Shown piece by piece: positions 27,753-36,941 of a DNA stretch of 64,000 nt; the stretch's first letter is position 1, and every line of letters begins with the position of its first letter. The DNA is from BOG-908 sp963692875 (GTDB taxonomy: Bacteria; Pseudomonadota; Alphaproteobacteria; Acetobacterales; Acetobacteraceae). The stretch lies in assembly GCA_965198755.1 (NCBI GenBank), contig OZ240673.1:3844001-3908000 (forward strand), in the 5' to 3' direction. The translations under genes were made by a program, and so were the position numbers. The notes under the pieces were generated by a model that had not been told where the DNA came from, made no database searches, and was given only the letters and a program-made list of their open reading frames with translations.

Positions 27753-28151
27753 TCATTCGGCCATCGACGCTGATCGAAGCTGCCCGGGCGTCACCCCGAG
27801 CGTCCGGCGGAACCCGTCTACGAAGTGCGCGGCGGACGAATAGCCTGCGAAGATCGCGGTGTCCGTAACGGGTGTTTGGCCGTCGAGTAAAAGAGCGACC
27901 GCTTTCTCCAGCCTGCGAGCGACGATCCAGACGTGCGGCGTCACGCCTTCGCTCACCTTGAAAGCGCGAATGAAGTGAAACAAGCTCAGTCCCGCTTCAT
28001 CCGCGAGATGGTGCACGGAAGTGATCCTGTCCGGTTGGTGTTCCAGCTGCCTCTCCACAAGGGACCTGATCCTTTGCCCTCCGGCGCGGCCTCCGCCCGG
28101 ACATCTTGCCAGGCGATCCGAGTTCGCAATCACGAGGAGGGAAGCGGCCAT
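27753..28151 (-). pseudogene. AraC-family regulator, DNA-binding domain with degenerate N-terminus
   Basis: The 132 readable codons cover the two helix-turn-helix units: LADEAGLSLFHFIRAFKVSEGVTP and TDTAIFAGYSSAAHFVDGFRRTLGVTPGQLR. The normal sensor domain of about 170 residues is absent in frame. The 350 bases upstream have minus-strand frames that switch around a run of 12 G (28315-28326), so the gene has probably decayed, or the run is miscounted. It lies upstream of and in line with DUF6640 and the nitroreductase, which it may once have controlled. Confidence 0.65.
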
Positions 28152-28314
28152 CGCAGGGTGCGCCTTATCAGGGGCACGACGGCCGTGCTTTGAGCTCTGC
28201 CAGTCGCGGCTGCCCTGGAGTCGGCGCCGCCTTCGTCGCGCGGCTGGCCACCGGAACGGAAGCCCCCCAGGGCACGGTACTGGGCGACGTCGTGGAGATA
28301 CTGAAAGTCCGGTT

Positions 28315-28326
28315 GGGGGGGGGGGG
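28315..28326. repeat. Homopolymer run of 12 G
   Basis: Twelve consecutive G on the plus strand inside the degenerate 5' region of the AraC gene. It is a natural slippage site and a common sequencing error site; different lengths would join different minus-strand frames. Confidence 0.95.
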
Positions 28327-28472
28327 CAGGCGCTCGGCGCAAGCCCTGGTGTTTGCGGGGCAAGGTTGCTCGGTCGACGTGAAGCCGAGGTTCGCGGTCC
28401 ATCCGTCCTTCGCGCTCACGCGTTCCAAACGAAAGCTTCGATAGCGAAAGCTTCACGTGGATCATAGCGCCT

Positions 28473-29387
28473 TCATCGCCACGGGGCAGGACGTAAAGCA
28501 TTTTTCAACGTCTCCAGAAACCGGCCAGTCCGCGCCGCCCGCGCTTGGTGCCCAGATCCCAGAAGCGCGATTACGGGAGCATCGGGCAAGCCATGGTCCC
28601 GAAGAATCCTGATCAACCGCCCAGTTCGCAGATCGTCGGCGACGTCCCACTCGGAGCGCACAATGATGCCGCGTCCGGCAAGCGCCCAGTTTCTAACGAC
28701 ATCACCATCATTGCTTGCCAGGTAGGGCCGAATCCGGACCCTGACCTCCGGGCCGCCCTCCAGCAACCGAAATTTCCATAGCATGACGTCCTCATCATTC
28801 TCACGCAGAGCGATGCAGGAGTGAACTTGCAAATCGTCCGGCGAGGATGGAGTCCCGAACGATTCTAGATAGGACGGCGCAGCGCAAACCCAGCGAGCAT
28901 TGTCCGCGAGGTGGCGCATGATGAGGCTCGGGGTGACGTTACGCATTTCGCCCACCTGGACCGCAAGGTCCCAGCTGCTCGACGGGACGCCGGTGAGGCA
29001 GTCCGTGAGGGACAAATCGATTTTGACAAGCGGATGCTCCTGCTGAAACGAAGCCGCTAGGGGTGCGACATAGCGTCGCCCAAAGCCGAGTGGCGCCACG
29101 ATACGGAGATGCCCAGTCACTTGCCCACGACGTTCGGCAAGTGCCTCATCGAGACCGCTCAGTGCGGTCAGGACGTCCCGGCCCCGTTCGACAAGCAATT
29201 CTCCCTCATCGGTCAGCGTTAGCTGACGACCCGTGCGGTCTATCAAGTGTGCGCCCAACCGCTCCTCAAGCGCCCGCAAACGCTGAGTCACCGCTGGTGC
29301 CGAGACGTTGAGAACGCGAGCCGCGGCCGCCAGGGACGGAGCGTTGGCAATGGTGACGAAGAACTCAATATCATCCGAGGAAATCAT
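28473..29387 (-). CDS. LysR-family regulator
   Basis: A 304-residue activator/repressor. Winged helix-turn-helix at 1-65 (FFVTIANAPSLAAAARVLNVSAPAVTQRL, LGAHLIDRTGRQLTLTDEGE) and a periplasmic-binding-like effector domain from 90 on. Divergent from the DSD1-RidA-HAD operon with only 122 bases between them, so it most likely controls that operon and binds an amino-acid or hydroxy-acid effector. Confidence 0.92.
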   Translation of the reverse strand: MISSDDIEFFVTIANAPSLAAAARVLNVSAPAVTQRLRALEERLGAHLIDRTGRQLTLTDEGELLVERGRDVLTALSGLDEALAERRGQVTGHLRIVAPLGFGRRYVAPLAASFQQEHPLVKIDLSLTDCLTGVPSSSWDLAVQVGEMRNVTPSLIMRHLADNARWVCAAPSYLESFGTPSSPDDLQVHSCIALRENDEDVMLWKFRLLEGGPEVRVRIRPYLASNDGDVVRNWALAGRGIIVRSEWDVADDLRTGRLIRILRDHGLPDAPVIALLGSGHQARAARTGRFLETLKNALRPAPWR

Positions 29388-29402
29388 TAACCATAGCTTA
29401 AT
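29386..29402. promoter_or_regulatory. Putative LysR box
   Basis: ATTAACCATAGCTTAAT, an ATTAA-N7-TTAAT inverted repeat that starts at the LysR start codon and lies in the divergent promoter region. It contains the T-N11-A pattern of LysR sites. A position over the LysR start fits autorepression. Confidence 0.45.
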
Positions 29403-29509
29403 GCACCCCTTAGCAGTCGTTAATAGCAGAACTGGACCGGTAGGGCCTTATTGCAGAGACGAGGGAAGGGATTGCCGTGGAATACGCCGTTTTAGATGTA
29501 GGAGAGCAG

Positions 29510-30658
29510 ATGGCGTCCGTCGCACTGGACTCGGACGATGTCCAGACGCCCTGCCTGCTTCTCGACGAAGGTAAGCTCCGCGCCAATGTTGAGGCGATGA
29601 GGTCTCGCCTGAAGCACCTTGGCGTCGCTTTCCGGCCTCATCTCAAGACCTCGAAATCAATCGACGTGGCCCGTATCGCCATGGAGACGCCGGACGGACC
29701 CGCCATGGTCTCGACGCTCCACGAGGCGGAATACCTCGCGGAAGGCGGCGTACGTGACATCATCTACGGCGTCGGCATTGCACCGGGCAAGCTAAACCGC
29801 GTTTCGGCCATCCGCTCCCGTGGAGTGCATCTTGCGATCATCCTAGACAGCATTGAGCAGGCCGAAGCTGTTGCCGCCCACGTCAAGGGGTCGGGCGATG
29901 CGCTTTCGGTGTTCATCGAAGTCGACCCCGACGGCCATCGCTCCGGGGTGCATCCGGCGGATGAGGCAACGCTCCTTGCTATAGGCGATCACCTGCTCGC
30001 GGGAGGGGCGGCGTTGCGAGGTGTACTGGTCCACGCTGGCGGGAGTTACGCCCTTGATAATCGAAACGATGTTGCCACCGCGGCCGAGGGCGAGCGTATC
30101 GCGGCCACGACGGCCGCGAAGACGCTCAGGGTGGCGGGGCTGCCCTGTCCCATCGTCAGCATTGGCTCGACCCCGACGGCGCGCTTCGCGCGTGATTTGA
30201 CCGGCGTGACTGAAGTTCGGGCAGGCGTTTTCATGTTCGGGGATCTGTATCAAGCCGGTGTAGGCGCGGTCGCCGTCCACGACATTGCAGTGTCGGTGCT
30301 CGCAACCGTTATCGGTCACCAAAGATCGAAGGGGTGGATCATCATTGATGCTGGCTGGATGGCGATGTCACGTGATCGCGGCACTGCGAAGCAGAAGACC
30401 GATCAAGGTTATGGCGTCGTTTGCGACCTTGCCGGACGGCCCTACGCGGACCTTATACTCCTCGACGTCAACCAAGAACACGGCATCGTCGCAGTGCGTC
30501 CAGGGACGGAGGCTGACTTACCGTCGCTCCCGACGGGCGCTCGCGTTCGGATCTTGCCAAATCACGCTTGCGCTACCGGAGCCCAGCACGACCGATATCA
30601 CGTGCTCGACGATAATGGTCAGATCAACAAAATCTGGCCGCGCACCAATGGATGGTGA
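29510..30658 (+). CDS. DSD1-family PLP enzyme (D-threonine aldolase / D-serine dehydratase-like)
   Basis: Fold type III PLP enzyme of 382 residues from ATG 29510, chosen for GGAGAG 4 bases upstream; a GTG at 29477 is an alternative. The PLP lysine is K46 in FRPHLKTSK. Typical features include DTP-like QTPCLLLDE at the N-terminus, the barrel strands VFIEVDPDGHRSGV and VSIGSTPTARF, and the C-terminal domain ending with RILPNHACATGAQHDRYHVL, where the HxC motif binds the divalent metal. Members cleave D-threonine or dehydrate D-serine or 3-hydroxyaspartate. The RidA gene 9 bases downstream favours a dehydratase that releases an enamine. Confidence 0.88.
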   Translation: MASVALDSDDVQTPCLLLDEGKLRANVEAMRSRLKHLGVAFRPHLKTSKSIDVARIAMETPDGPAMVSTLHEAEYLAEGGVRDIIYGVGIAPGKLNRVSAIRSRGVHLAIILDSIEQAEAVAAHVKGSGDALSVFIEVDPDGHRSGVHPADEATLLAIGDHLLAGGAALRGVLVHAGGSYALDNRNDVATAAEGERIAATTAAKTLRVAGLPCPIVSIGSTPTARFARDLTGVTEVRAGVFMFGDLYQAGVGAVAVHDIAVSVLATVIGHQRSKGWIIIDAGWMAMSRDRGTAKQKTDQGYGVVCDLAGRPYADLILLDVNQEHGIVAVRPGTEADLPSLPTGARVRILPNHACATGAQHDRYHVLDDNGQINKIWPRTNGW

Positions 30659-30667
30659 GATCCGATA

Positions 30668-31069
30668 ATGAACGGAAACATTGAACGTGTCACTACGCAG
30701 GATGCACCCTCCCCCGCCGGGCATTATGCTCAGGCAACGGCGTGGCGTGATATCGCCTTCGTTTCTGGTCAACTTCCATTACGGCCGGACGGGACGCATA
30801 TGGCGGACCAGCCGTTTGAAGATCAGGCTAGGCAGGTCTTGGCAAACCTTTTCGCTGTTTTGAAGGCGTCCGACAGCGGACCGGAGTTCGTGTTGCGAGT
30901 AACTGCCTACATCGTAGGTGTCCGGAATTGGCCTAGGTTCAACGAGATCTATGCGGCCGCTTTCGGAGACGTCAGGCCTGCCCGAACGGTGGTGCCGGTT
31001 CCGGAACTCCATCACGGTTGCCTTATCGAAGTCGAAGCGATCGCTGTCCGCGCTTCAGACGCTGTCTGA
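30668..31069 (+). CDS. RidA-family enamine/imine deaminase
   Basis: A 133-residue YjgF/YER057c/UK114 trimeric protein. Core motifs: AFVSGQLPLRPDG, QARQVLANLFAVLKASDSG, VTAYIVGVRNWPRFNEIY and the active-site block RPARTVVPVPELHHGCLIEVEA, which contains the Arg that holds the substrate carboxylate. RidA proteins hydrolyse the 2-aminoacrylate-type intermediates released by PLP dehydratases, exactly the product expected from the upstream gene. Confidence 0.93.
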   Translation: MNGNIERVTTQDAPSPAGHYAQATAWRDIAFVSGQLPLRPDGTHMADQPFEDQARQVLANLFAVLKASDSGPEFVLRVTAYIVGVRNWPRFNEIYAAAFGDVRPARTVVPVPELHHGCLIEVEAIAVRASDAV

Positions 31070-31121
31070 ATTTCATTCGTGAGACCGCCAATCTACAGCC
31101 ATCGGATGTAAGGAATGCTCC

Positions 31122-31748
31122 ATGAAAACGCCTAAAGCTGTCGTTTTCGACTTGCTGACCGCGTTGCTCGATAGCTGGTCGGTTTGGGATGATGCCGCGG
31201 GAAGCAAAGAAGACGGACGGCGCTGGCGTGCCCGTTACCTTGAGTTGACTTATGGATGCGGCGCTTACCGGCCATACGAAACTCTGGTCGCAGAGGCTGC
31301 ACGGGATGCCGGAGTGTCGCCGCTCGCTCCGGCGGCGTTGCGTGCACGGTGGGCGACATTGCAGCCCTGGCCTGAGGCGCCTGACATCCTCCGCAAGCTA
31401 AAAGCAAATGGTATCTTGATCGGCACGGCCACGAACTGCTCGATTGAGCTTGGCCGCAAGGCTGCAGCCCGCTTAGATGTTCCCTTTGATGCAATCATTA
31501 CGGCGGAGGAGGCAGGCTGCTATAAGCCTTGCCCGGAGCCATATCGTGCCGTGTTGGCCGCACTCGGCGTGAATGCTGAGGACGCAATTTTGGTTGCGGG
31601 AAGCAGCTCAGACGTGCCTGGCGCCACGGCCGTCGGCATGCGGGTAGTATGGCATAATCGGGTGGGGCTTTCGGCCCGCCCCGGCCCGCTGCCGCTCCGG
31701 GAGGCGCGGAGCCTGGATGACGCGCTACAGGGTGTTACAGGATTATAG
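31122..31748 (+). CDS. HAD-superfamily hydrolase, 2-haloacid dehalogenase type
   Basis: A 208-residue HAD enzyme. Motif I VVFDLLTALLDSW (nucleophile Asp10 region), motif II TATNCS, motif III Lys in GCYKPCPEPY, and motif IV GSSSDVPGA. The motif I DLLTALLDSW and the long helical cap resemble haloacid dehalogenases, though many such genes are phosphatases. It is third in the DSD1-RidA-HAD operon, 52 bases after RidA. Confidence 0.85.
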   Translation: MKTPKAVVFDLLTALLDSWSVWDDAAGSKEDGRRWRARYLELTYGCGAYRPYETLVAEAARDAGVSPLAPAALRARWATLQPWPEAPDILRKLKANGILIGTATNCSIELGRKAAARLDVPFDAIITAEEAGCYKPCPEPYRAVLAALGVNAEDAILVAGSSSDVPGATAVGMRVVWHNRVGLSARPGPLPLREARSLDDALQGVTGL

Positions 31749-31752
31749 GCTT

Positions 31753-31929
31753 CTAACACGCTGTCTCTAAGACGACACGGTCCAGCGCCGAAGGTACGGC
31801 AACACCGTCGATCGGTGCCACGCTCGGCAAGCCGGTCATCGAGAGGAGCGCGTTGACAGGTCCGAACGTGGTGACGTCTTCGGTGATCGGATTGTGCCCA
31901 ACCGGGTCTTCCAACTTCGCGACTCTCAT
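31753..31929 (-). pseudogene. Short remnant downstream of the serine hydrolase
   Basis: Fifty-eight codons reading PVGHNPITEDVTTFGPVNAL then SMTGLPSVAPIDGVAVPSAL. Codon use is like a real gene but it has no ribosome binding site and no full-length homologue that I recognise. Probably the tail of a truncated enzyme. Confidence 0.3.
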
Positions 31930-32015
31930 AGTGCTCGACAACGGCTTCCGACGGCGGTGCTCGGCGCGTCCGGCGACGGCTTGCGGCAACGGCCTCATGC
32001 GGTTTCGCCTGAACG

Positions 32016-33164
32016 CTACAATGTCGCCCCGCGTATCGACCGTTGCAGCCGGCTGAACGCGCGATGCGTGAAGAACAAGGGAAGCCGTTCTATCGGCTTG
32101 CTCCAGGACGACAGCTTGGCCACGACGAGCCGGCGCTTGCGGTCGATGAACAGGTTCTGGCCGTGAATGCCCATGGCGAACAGGACTTGTGGGTCGTCAT
32201 CGACGGCATACCAGCCTGCCCGGTAGCGCATCTTCTTGCCGATGGCGCCGAACTGCTGACCCCATTCACCCGTCCTCCACGCTTCGGCATCACCGTTGTC
32301 GTAGATGTCGTCGATGACCCATTTCGGCACGACGGACTTGCCGCCGATCGAACCGCCATCGACGATCAGTTGGCCCAGTCGGGCGAAGTCCCTTGCCGTG
32401 GCACAGAAGCCGCCGCTCGAGCGCGCCAGTCCGGCGCGGTCGACGGTGAGATGAGCGGCGCTCTCCGCTCCCATCGGCTTCCAGAGATACTCGGTCAGCA
32501 ACTCGGCCACGGTTTGGCCTGTGGCACGCTCGATCGCCCATCCGGCGAGGTCCGTATTGGCCGAAACGTAGCAGAAAGGACCGCCATGTTTTGCTGCCGG
32601 CACCTGCAGGCTTTTGAAGAACGCCCGCAGGTCCGCGCCGGCGGCGGATCGAGGTTCGTCCCCCCAGTTAATTGCCTCGTCATACGAACGCTGCTGGCCG
32701 GCGTCGAACGATACGTCTACCCGCATGTCGAGGAGGTCATGCAGCGTCACGCCCTCATAGAGCGTCCCGGCGATCTCCTGCACGTGATCGGTAACCGGGG
32801 TCGACAATTGAAGCTTCCCCCGGGCACTCAGAACGCCCGCCAGCAAGCCGATCACCGCCTTCGTCGACGACATCAGGATGTGCGGCGTGTCCTTCATATT
32901 GCCGTGCGCATACCATTCATAGACAATGCGGCCATCGAGAAGCGCGACGACGGCGTCGGTTTTGGTGATGCGAAGGAACAGGCCATTCAGGAGCAGGCCA
33001 CGCTTCTTTTTACGGTCCGCTTGGAACTCTGCGGCGCGCCCGCCGCTGGCGACTTGATGTGTCGTCAACACCTTTTGGATATTGTGGAACGACCATCGAT
33101 TGAACGGGGCAACCCGCCAATTCGTATCATTGGCTTGGTTGCCCAAACTGACGTGTTTATTCAT
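32016..33164 (-). CDS. Beta-lactamase-fold serine hydrolase, NylB-like
   Basis: A 382-residue enzyme of the class C beta-lactamase/DD-peptidase fold. Nucleophile motif SSTK (S99-K102), the second motif in FCYVSANTDLAGWAIERATG, and a C-terminal MGIHGQNLFID block. The YVSANTDLAGW stretch and overall length are most like 6-aminohexanoate-dimer hydrolases and related carboxylesterases. There is no signal peptide, so it acts in the cytoplasm on small amides or esters. Its start is 6 bases after the P450 stop, so the two are one operon. Confidence 0.85.
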   Translation of the reverse strand: MNKHVSLGNQANDTNWRVAPFNRWSFHNIQKVLTTHQVASGGRAAEFQADRKKKRGLLLNGLFLRITKTDAVVALLDGRIVYEWYAHGNMKDTPHILMSSTKAVIGLLAGVLSARGKLQLSTPVTDHVQEIAGTLYEGVTLHDLLDMRVDVSFDAGQQRSYDEAINWGDEPRSAAGADLRAFFKSLQVPAAKHGGPFCYVSANTDLAGWAIERATGQTVAELLTEYLWKPMGAESAAHLTVDRAGLARSSGGFCATARDFARLGQLIVDGGSIGGKSVVPKWVIDDIYDNGDAEAWRTGEWGQQFGAIGKKMRYRAGWYAVDDDPQVLFAMGIHGQNLFIDRKRRLVVAKLSSWSKPIERLPLFFTHRAFSRLQRSIRGATL

Positions 33165-33170
33165 CGGCTT

Positions 33171-34595
33171 CTATCCGTTCCTCTCTGCATCTGAAGCATT
33201 TGGCAGTCGAGGGTTCGGCGCACGCCGATTGACACTGAGAGGCATTCCGTTGGCCGGGCGTGTGGTCAGTTTCATCCTCGGCAGCGGTTGCATACCTGCT
33301 GCCGCCGAGAGCCTCACGCGTGGCAACAGAACCCCTAGTATTGCGGCAGCCTCGAGCAGCGCGAAACCCATGCCTATGCAGATGCGTGGACCCGCCGCGA
33401 ACGGCAGGTAGGACCATCTATGACGTGCCTTGACCGCTACCGTGGTGAAGCGGTCAGGATCGAACCGGTCAGGCTCCTGCCACAACGATGGCTGGCGATG
33501 GATGGCGTATATCGGGACGAAGACATTGTCTTCCGGCGTGACGCGTATTCCGCCGATTTCGAGTACGCGCGTCGTCTGCCTGACCGCCATGGCGACTGGC
33601 GGATAGATGCGCATGGCCTCCTGCACCACTTGGCGCGTGTAGACCAGACTGGCGACGTGCGCGGACTTCAGGGCGCCGCCGTCGGTCACCTGTTCGATCT
33701 CCGCCAACACGCGGTGCTCGACTTCCGGATGACGCGCGAGCAGGAAGAATGTCCACGTCAGGGCCAGCGCCGTCGTCTCGTGACCGGCGGCGACGAAGGT
33801 GAGCAGATTATCACGTATGTCGTCATCGCCGAGGCCCGCGCTGCCTGTTTCGGGGTCCTTCGCATCGAGCATCAGGCTGAGCAGGTCGTTGTGGCGTTCG
33901 CCGGTCCGGCGGCGTTCGGTGATGCTGCGGCTGAGCGTCGCCCGCAAATAGTCATTGGCACGCCTGGCTTTCGTCCTTCCTGGATAAGGCGTCCACATTG
34001 GCGCACCCAGCGCGGAAAGCGCGTATTCCCAACTCGTGGAATTCAGTGAGTCGCGCATGCTGAGGTCGAAAAGGGCAGGATCAGCGTCGCCCTGCCCAGA
34101 AAGCATGGTGACCAGGATGATCTCGAATGTCAGGCCCATCATCTCCTGGGTCATTTCCAGGGTCGTGCCCTCCGGTAGGTCGCGCCATTTGGCGGCGAGC
34201 GCCTCCGCCGCAGCAATCATCGCCGGCACCATGTTGTTGACGTGCGACGGCCGGAAGACGGGTGCTGCGACACGACGCTGGCTGCGCCAGCGCGTGCCCT
34301 CGGAGGTCAGGATGGCCTGGCCGAGCATTGGCTCGAGGGAGCGGCGCATGGACTCGGCTTTGACGAAGCTGTCGGCGTCGTCGACAAGCACCTGCTGGAC
34401 CAAAGCAGGATCGCAAACGAATATCGTGTTCTGACCAAGCATGCGGCTCACCACGATCGGATTCGTGTAGATTTCCTCCGGCCACGACGTCATCGGGTTG
34501 TCCACCAGCTTGCGCAGAGTATTTAGGGCGGACCAGAAACCCTTTTCGATGTGGACAGGCCCCGCGATGATTTGCGACTCTGCTACTGCACTCAT
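33171..34595 (-). CDS. Cytochrome P450
   Basis: About 474 residues from ATG 34595 (an upstream start at 34646 adds 17). All landmarks are present: I-helix AAGHETTALALTW, K-helix EAMR, and the heme loop FAAGPRICIGMG with the thiolate Cys. The long N-terminal part is soluble and the length and motifs fit the CYP102/CYP4-like soluble bacterial P450s. No ferredoxin or reductase gene is adjacent, so electrons must come from elsewhere. Operon with the NylB-like hydrolase; divergent from an AraC regulator. Confidence 0.92.
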   Translation of the reverse strand: MSAVAESQIIAGPVHIEKGFWSALNTLRKLVDNPMTSWPEEIYTNPIVVSRMLGQNTIFVCDPALVQQVLVDDADSFVKAESMRRSLEPMLGQAILTSEGTRWRSQRRVAAPVFRPSHVNNMVPAMIAAAEALAAKWRDLPEGTTLEMTQEMMGLTFEIILVTMLSGQGDADPALFDLSMRDSLNSTSWEYALSALGAPMWTPYPGRTKARRANDYLRATLSRSITERRRTGERHNDLLSLMLDAKDPETGSAGLGDDDIRDNLLTFVAAGHETTALALTWTFFLLARHPEVEHRVLAEIEQVTDGGALKSAHVASLVYTRQVVQEAMRIYPPVAMAVRQTTRVLEIGGIRVTPEDNVFVPIYAIHRQPSLWQEPDRFDPDRFTTVAVKARHRWSYLPFAAGPRICIGMGFALLEAAAILGVLLPRVRLSAAAGMQPLPRMKLTTRPANGMPLSVNRRAPNPRLPNASDAERNG

Positions 34596-34739
34596 GAAGA
34601 TGAATTCATTTCTTGCTCGATAATGGGTGGCTCGTTCCGTAGGCAAGACAGTCAGCGCATTCCAGTCTTGGAAGAAGTTCCGTGTTGCTGAGTGTATTCA
34701 TCCGGCTAAGGATGGGCTACTGCAGATAGTCCTCAATTC

Positions 34740-35708
34740 ATGCGCGAGCGTCCAACAATGGATCCCCTGACCCAAGTGATCGGCTTGCTTCGGCCCAACA
34801 CCCTGCTGTGGAAGCAGCTGGCCGCATCGGGCGCTTGGGGCGTGCGATTTCCCGCAAACGATGACGTGGTGTTTTGCATTATCGGCAGCGGCAGCTGCGT
34901 CTGCCAACTCGCAGGCGAGCAGCGGCGCGTGTTGCGCGAAGGAGACTTCCTCCTCCTAGCCGCGCCGCCCGTCTGGGGTCTTGGCAGCGGCGACGACGTC
35001 GTTCCTGTCGACCTAGAGACGGCGCACGTCGATCTAAGCCGGCCGGCAACCTTGCTGTTCGGTGGGGACGACGCGCCGAGGACCGAGATCTTCGGAGGCC
35101 GCTTCACCTTCGGTGATGAAAACGTGTCCCTGCTGAACGGACTGCTGCCGCCGGCCATCGAGGTTCGCGGAGGCCACTCGGAAGCGGCCAGGCTGCGCTC
35201 AATCCTCGACCTGATAGGCAGCGAGGCATGGTCCGATCGTCCAGGCAGGACGCTCGTTTTGGAGAGGCTGCTGGAAGTCATGCTGATAGAGGTGATGCGG
35301 CAAACCGCCGCGCACCGGCCGGAGCAGCATCGGGGATTGCTGGCCGGTTTGGGAGACCCGCAGACAGCGTCCGTGCTGCGCGCCATGCACGCCGACTACC
35401 AGCGAAATTGGAACGTCGCTGAACTTGCCTCTGTCGCCTGCATGTCGCGCTCCGCCTTCGCAGAACGATTCAACCGCGTCGTCGGCATGCCGCCCATTGA
35501 CTATCTGTTGCAGTGGCGTATGGCGATGGCGAAAGCCGCACTGCGGACCGGCCGTGGACGGCTGGCGGAAGTGGCTGGCCGCTGCGGATACAGGTCGGTG
35601 AGCGCGTTCAGCGCCGCCTTCCGCCGGACGGTAGGGCATCCGCCTTCGCACTACTTCGCCGAGCGGGGCATGGAGCACCTGCGGCAGCCGAGCCGCGAGC
35701 ACGTCTGA
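34740..35708 (+). CDS. AraC-family regulator with cupin_6 sensor domain
   Basis: A 322-residue regulator. N-terminal cupin (WGVRFPANDDVVFCIIGSGSC, VLREGDFLLLAAPPVWGLGS) typical of the AraC cupin_6 type, and C-terminal double helix-turn-helix (VAELASVACMSRSAFAERFNRVVGMPPIDYL, AEVAGRCGYRSVSAFSAAFRR). Divergent from the P450 operon by about 145 bases and ahead of the amidohydrolase and amidase genes, so it probably regulates both arms. Confidence 0.92.
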   Translation: MRERPTMDPLTQVIGLLRPNTLLWKQLAASGAWGVRFPANDDVVFCIIGSGSCVCQLAGEQRRVLREGDFLLLAAPPVWGLGSGDDVVPVDLETAHVDLSRPATLLFGGDDAPRTEIFGGRFTFGDENVSLLNGLLPPAIEVRGGHSEAARLRSILDLIGSEAWSDRPGRTLVLERLLEVMLIEVMRQTAAHRPEQHRGLLAGLGDPQTASVLRAMHADYQRNWNVAELASVACMSRSAFAERFNRVVGMPPIDYLLQWRMAMAKAALRTGRGRLAEVAGRCGYRSVSAFSAAFRRTVGHPPSHYFAERGMEHLRQPSREHV

Positions 35709-35890
35709 GAGGTTTTGACGGCGGACATGCGTCGGTCTCCCACGGCATTTCTGGACGCGCTAAGACAAGCGGCGGCGTTTCAAGGATGGTAGTCTTCGAA
35801 AGGCACACCTAACCTCACGCTTCAAGCATCGAGATCAGCAGCCGATGGTCGTTCTTCCGCCGCGGACTGGTGCAGGAGGGGTCGCGCGCC

Positions 35891-36886
35891 ATGATGGCAA
35901 GCCGTGTGCGGGCTGAAGGCTGGATCGACGTTCACGCCCACTTCTCGACGCCCAAAACGCGCGAGCAGTTGGAGGCCGGCCTGCAGATGATGCATCTCGG
36001 CTGCTTCCTTGCTCAGGAGCCGTTCGATTGGACCGTCGAAGGCACGCTGGAGCACATGGACCGTAACGGGATAGCCATGCAGCTCCTCAGCAATATCCCT
36101 AAAGTCCCCGACTGGCTTACGGCTTCCAACGACTACGGCCGCTCGATCGTGCAGCGGTTCCCGTCCCGGTTCGGTCTGTTGGCCGCGCTGCCGACGGACA
36201 ATCCCGACGCGTGCCTCGCCGAAATAAGCCGGGCTGCGGACAGCCTGCAGGCCGACGGCTTTGCAGTGACGTGCAACTACAATGGCGTCTCACTGGGTGA
36301 CCGGCGGCTGAATCCGGTGTGGGCGGAAATGAACCGGCGCGGCGCCGTGGTTTTCATGCATCCCGACGCATACGCGCCGCCATCCATGGGTCGTCCGACG
36401 GCGCTGCTGGAGGCCACGTTCGAGACTGCCCGCATCGTCGTGGACATGCTTTATGCCGGTGTGTTCCGAAACTATCCGGACATCCGTTTCATCATCGCGC
36501 ATTGCGGCGGCGCCCTGCCCGCAATGTCGGGCCGACTCGCGCTGCTGGGGGCCGAGCCCTGGGTGCCGAACCCGAACGGGATCAGCAAGGCGGAGATCAC
36601 GTCGCAACTATCCGGATTGTTCCTGGATACGGCGGCGACTGGCACGGCGCATAGCCTGCGTTCGGCGCTCGCCATGACGACTTGCGACCATCTTGTCTAC
36701 GGCTCCGACTGCGGCGTTCCTTGCTCGACCGAAAGCACCCTGGTCGACAACCTGCACGCGCTGCTCGGCTTTCCCGACCTGACGGAAGAGCAGCTACAGG
36801 CGATCGGCCGCAACGTGCTGCGGCTGCTGCCGCATCTCGGCCACCGGCTGCAATTTGGCACCACCGCGCTTGCGCACGCCCACTAG
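35891..36886 (+). CDS. Amidohydrolase_2 family metal-dependent hydrolase/decarboxylase
   Basis: About 331 residues from ATG 35891 with GGAGGGG 9 bases upstream; a GTG at 35870 is less likely. TIM-barrel metal enzyme of the ACMSD/amidohydrolase_2 group: metal-binding DVHAHFSTP at the N-terminus, VVFMHPDAY, IIAHCGGALP and GSDCGVP, the last Asp being catalytic. Such enzymes decarboxylate or hydrolyse aromatic or lactone acids. Next gene, 55 bases on, is an amidase. Confidence 0.88.
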   Translation: MMASRVRAEGWIDVHAHFSTPKTREQLEAGLQMMHLGCFLAQEPFDWTVEGTLEHMDRNGIAMQLLSNIPKVPDWLTASNDYGRSIVQRFPSRFGLLAALPTDNPDACLAEISRAADSLQADGFAVTCNYNGVSLGDRRLNPVWAEMNRRGAVVFMHPDAYAPPSMGRPTALLEATFETARIVVDMLYAGVFRNYPDIRFIIAHCGGALPAMSGRLALLGAEPWVPNPNGISKAEITSQLSGLFLDTAATGTAHSLRSALAMTTCDHLVYGSDCGVPCSTESTLVDNLHALLGFPDLTEEQLQAIGRNVLRLLPHLGHRLQFGTTALAHAH

Positions 36887-36941
36887 CTGCCCGGCGACGC
36901 CATCACTTCCGCTGTCGAGCCGAACCGAGGTTTAGAGCTTC

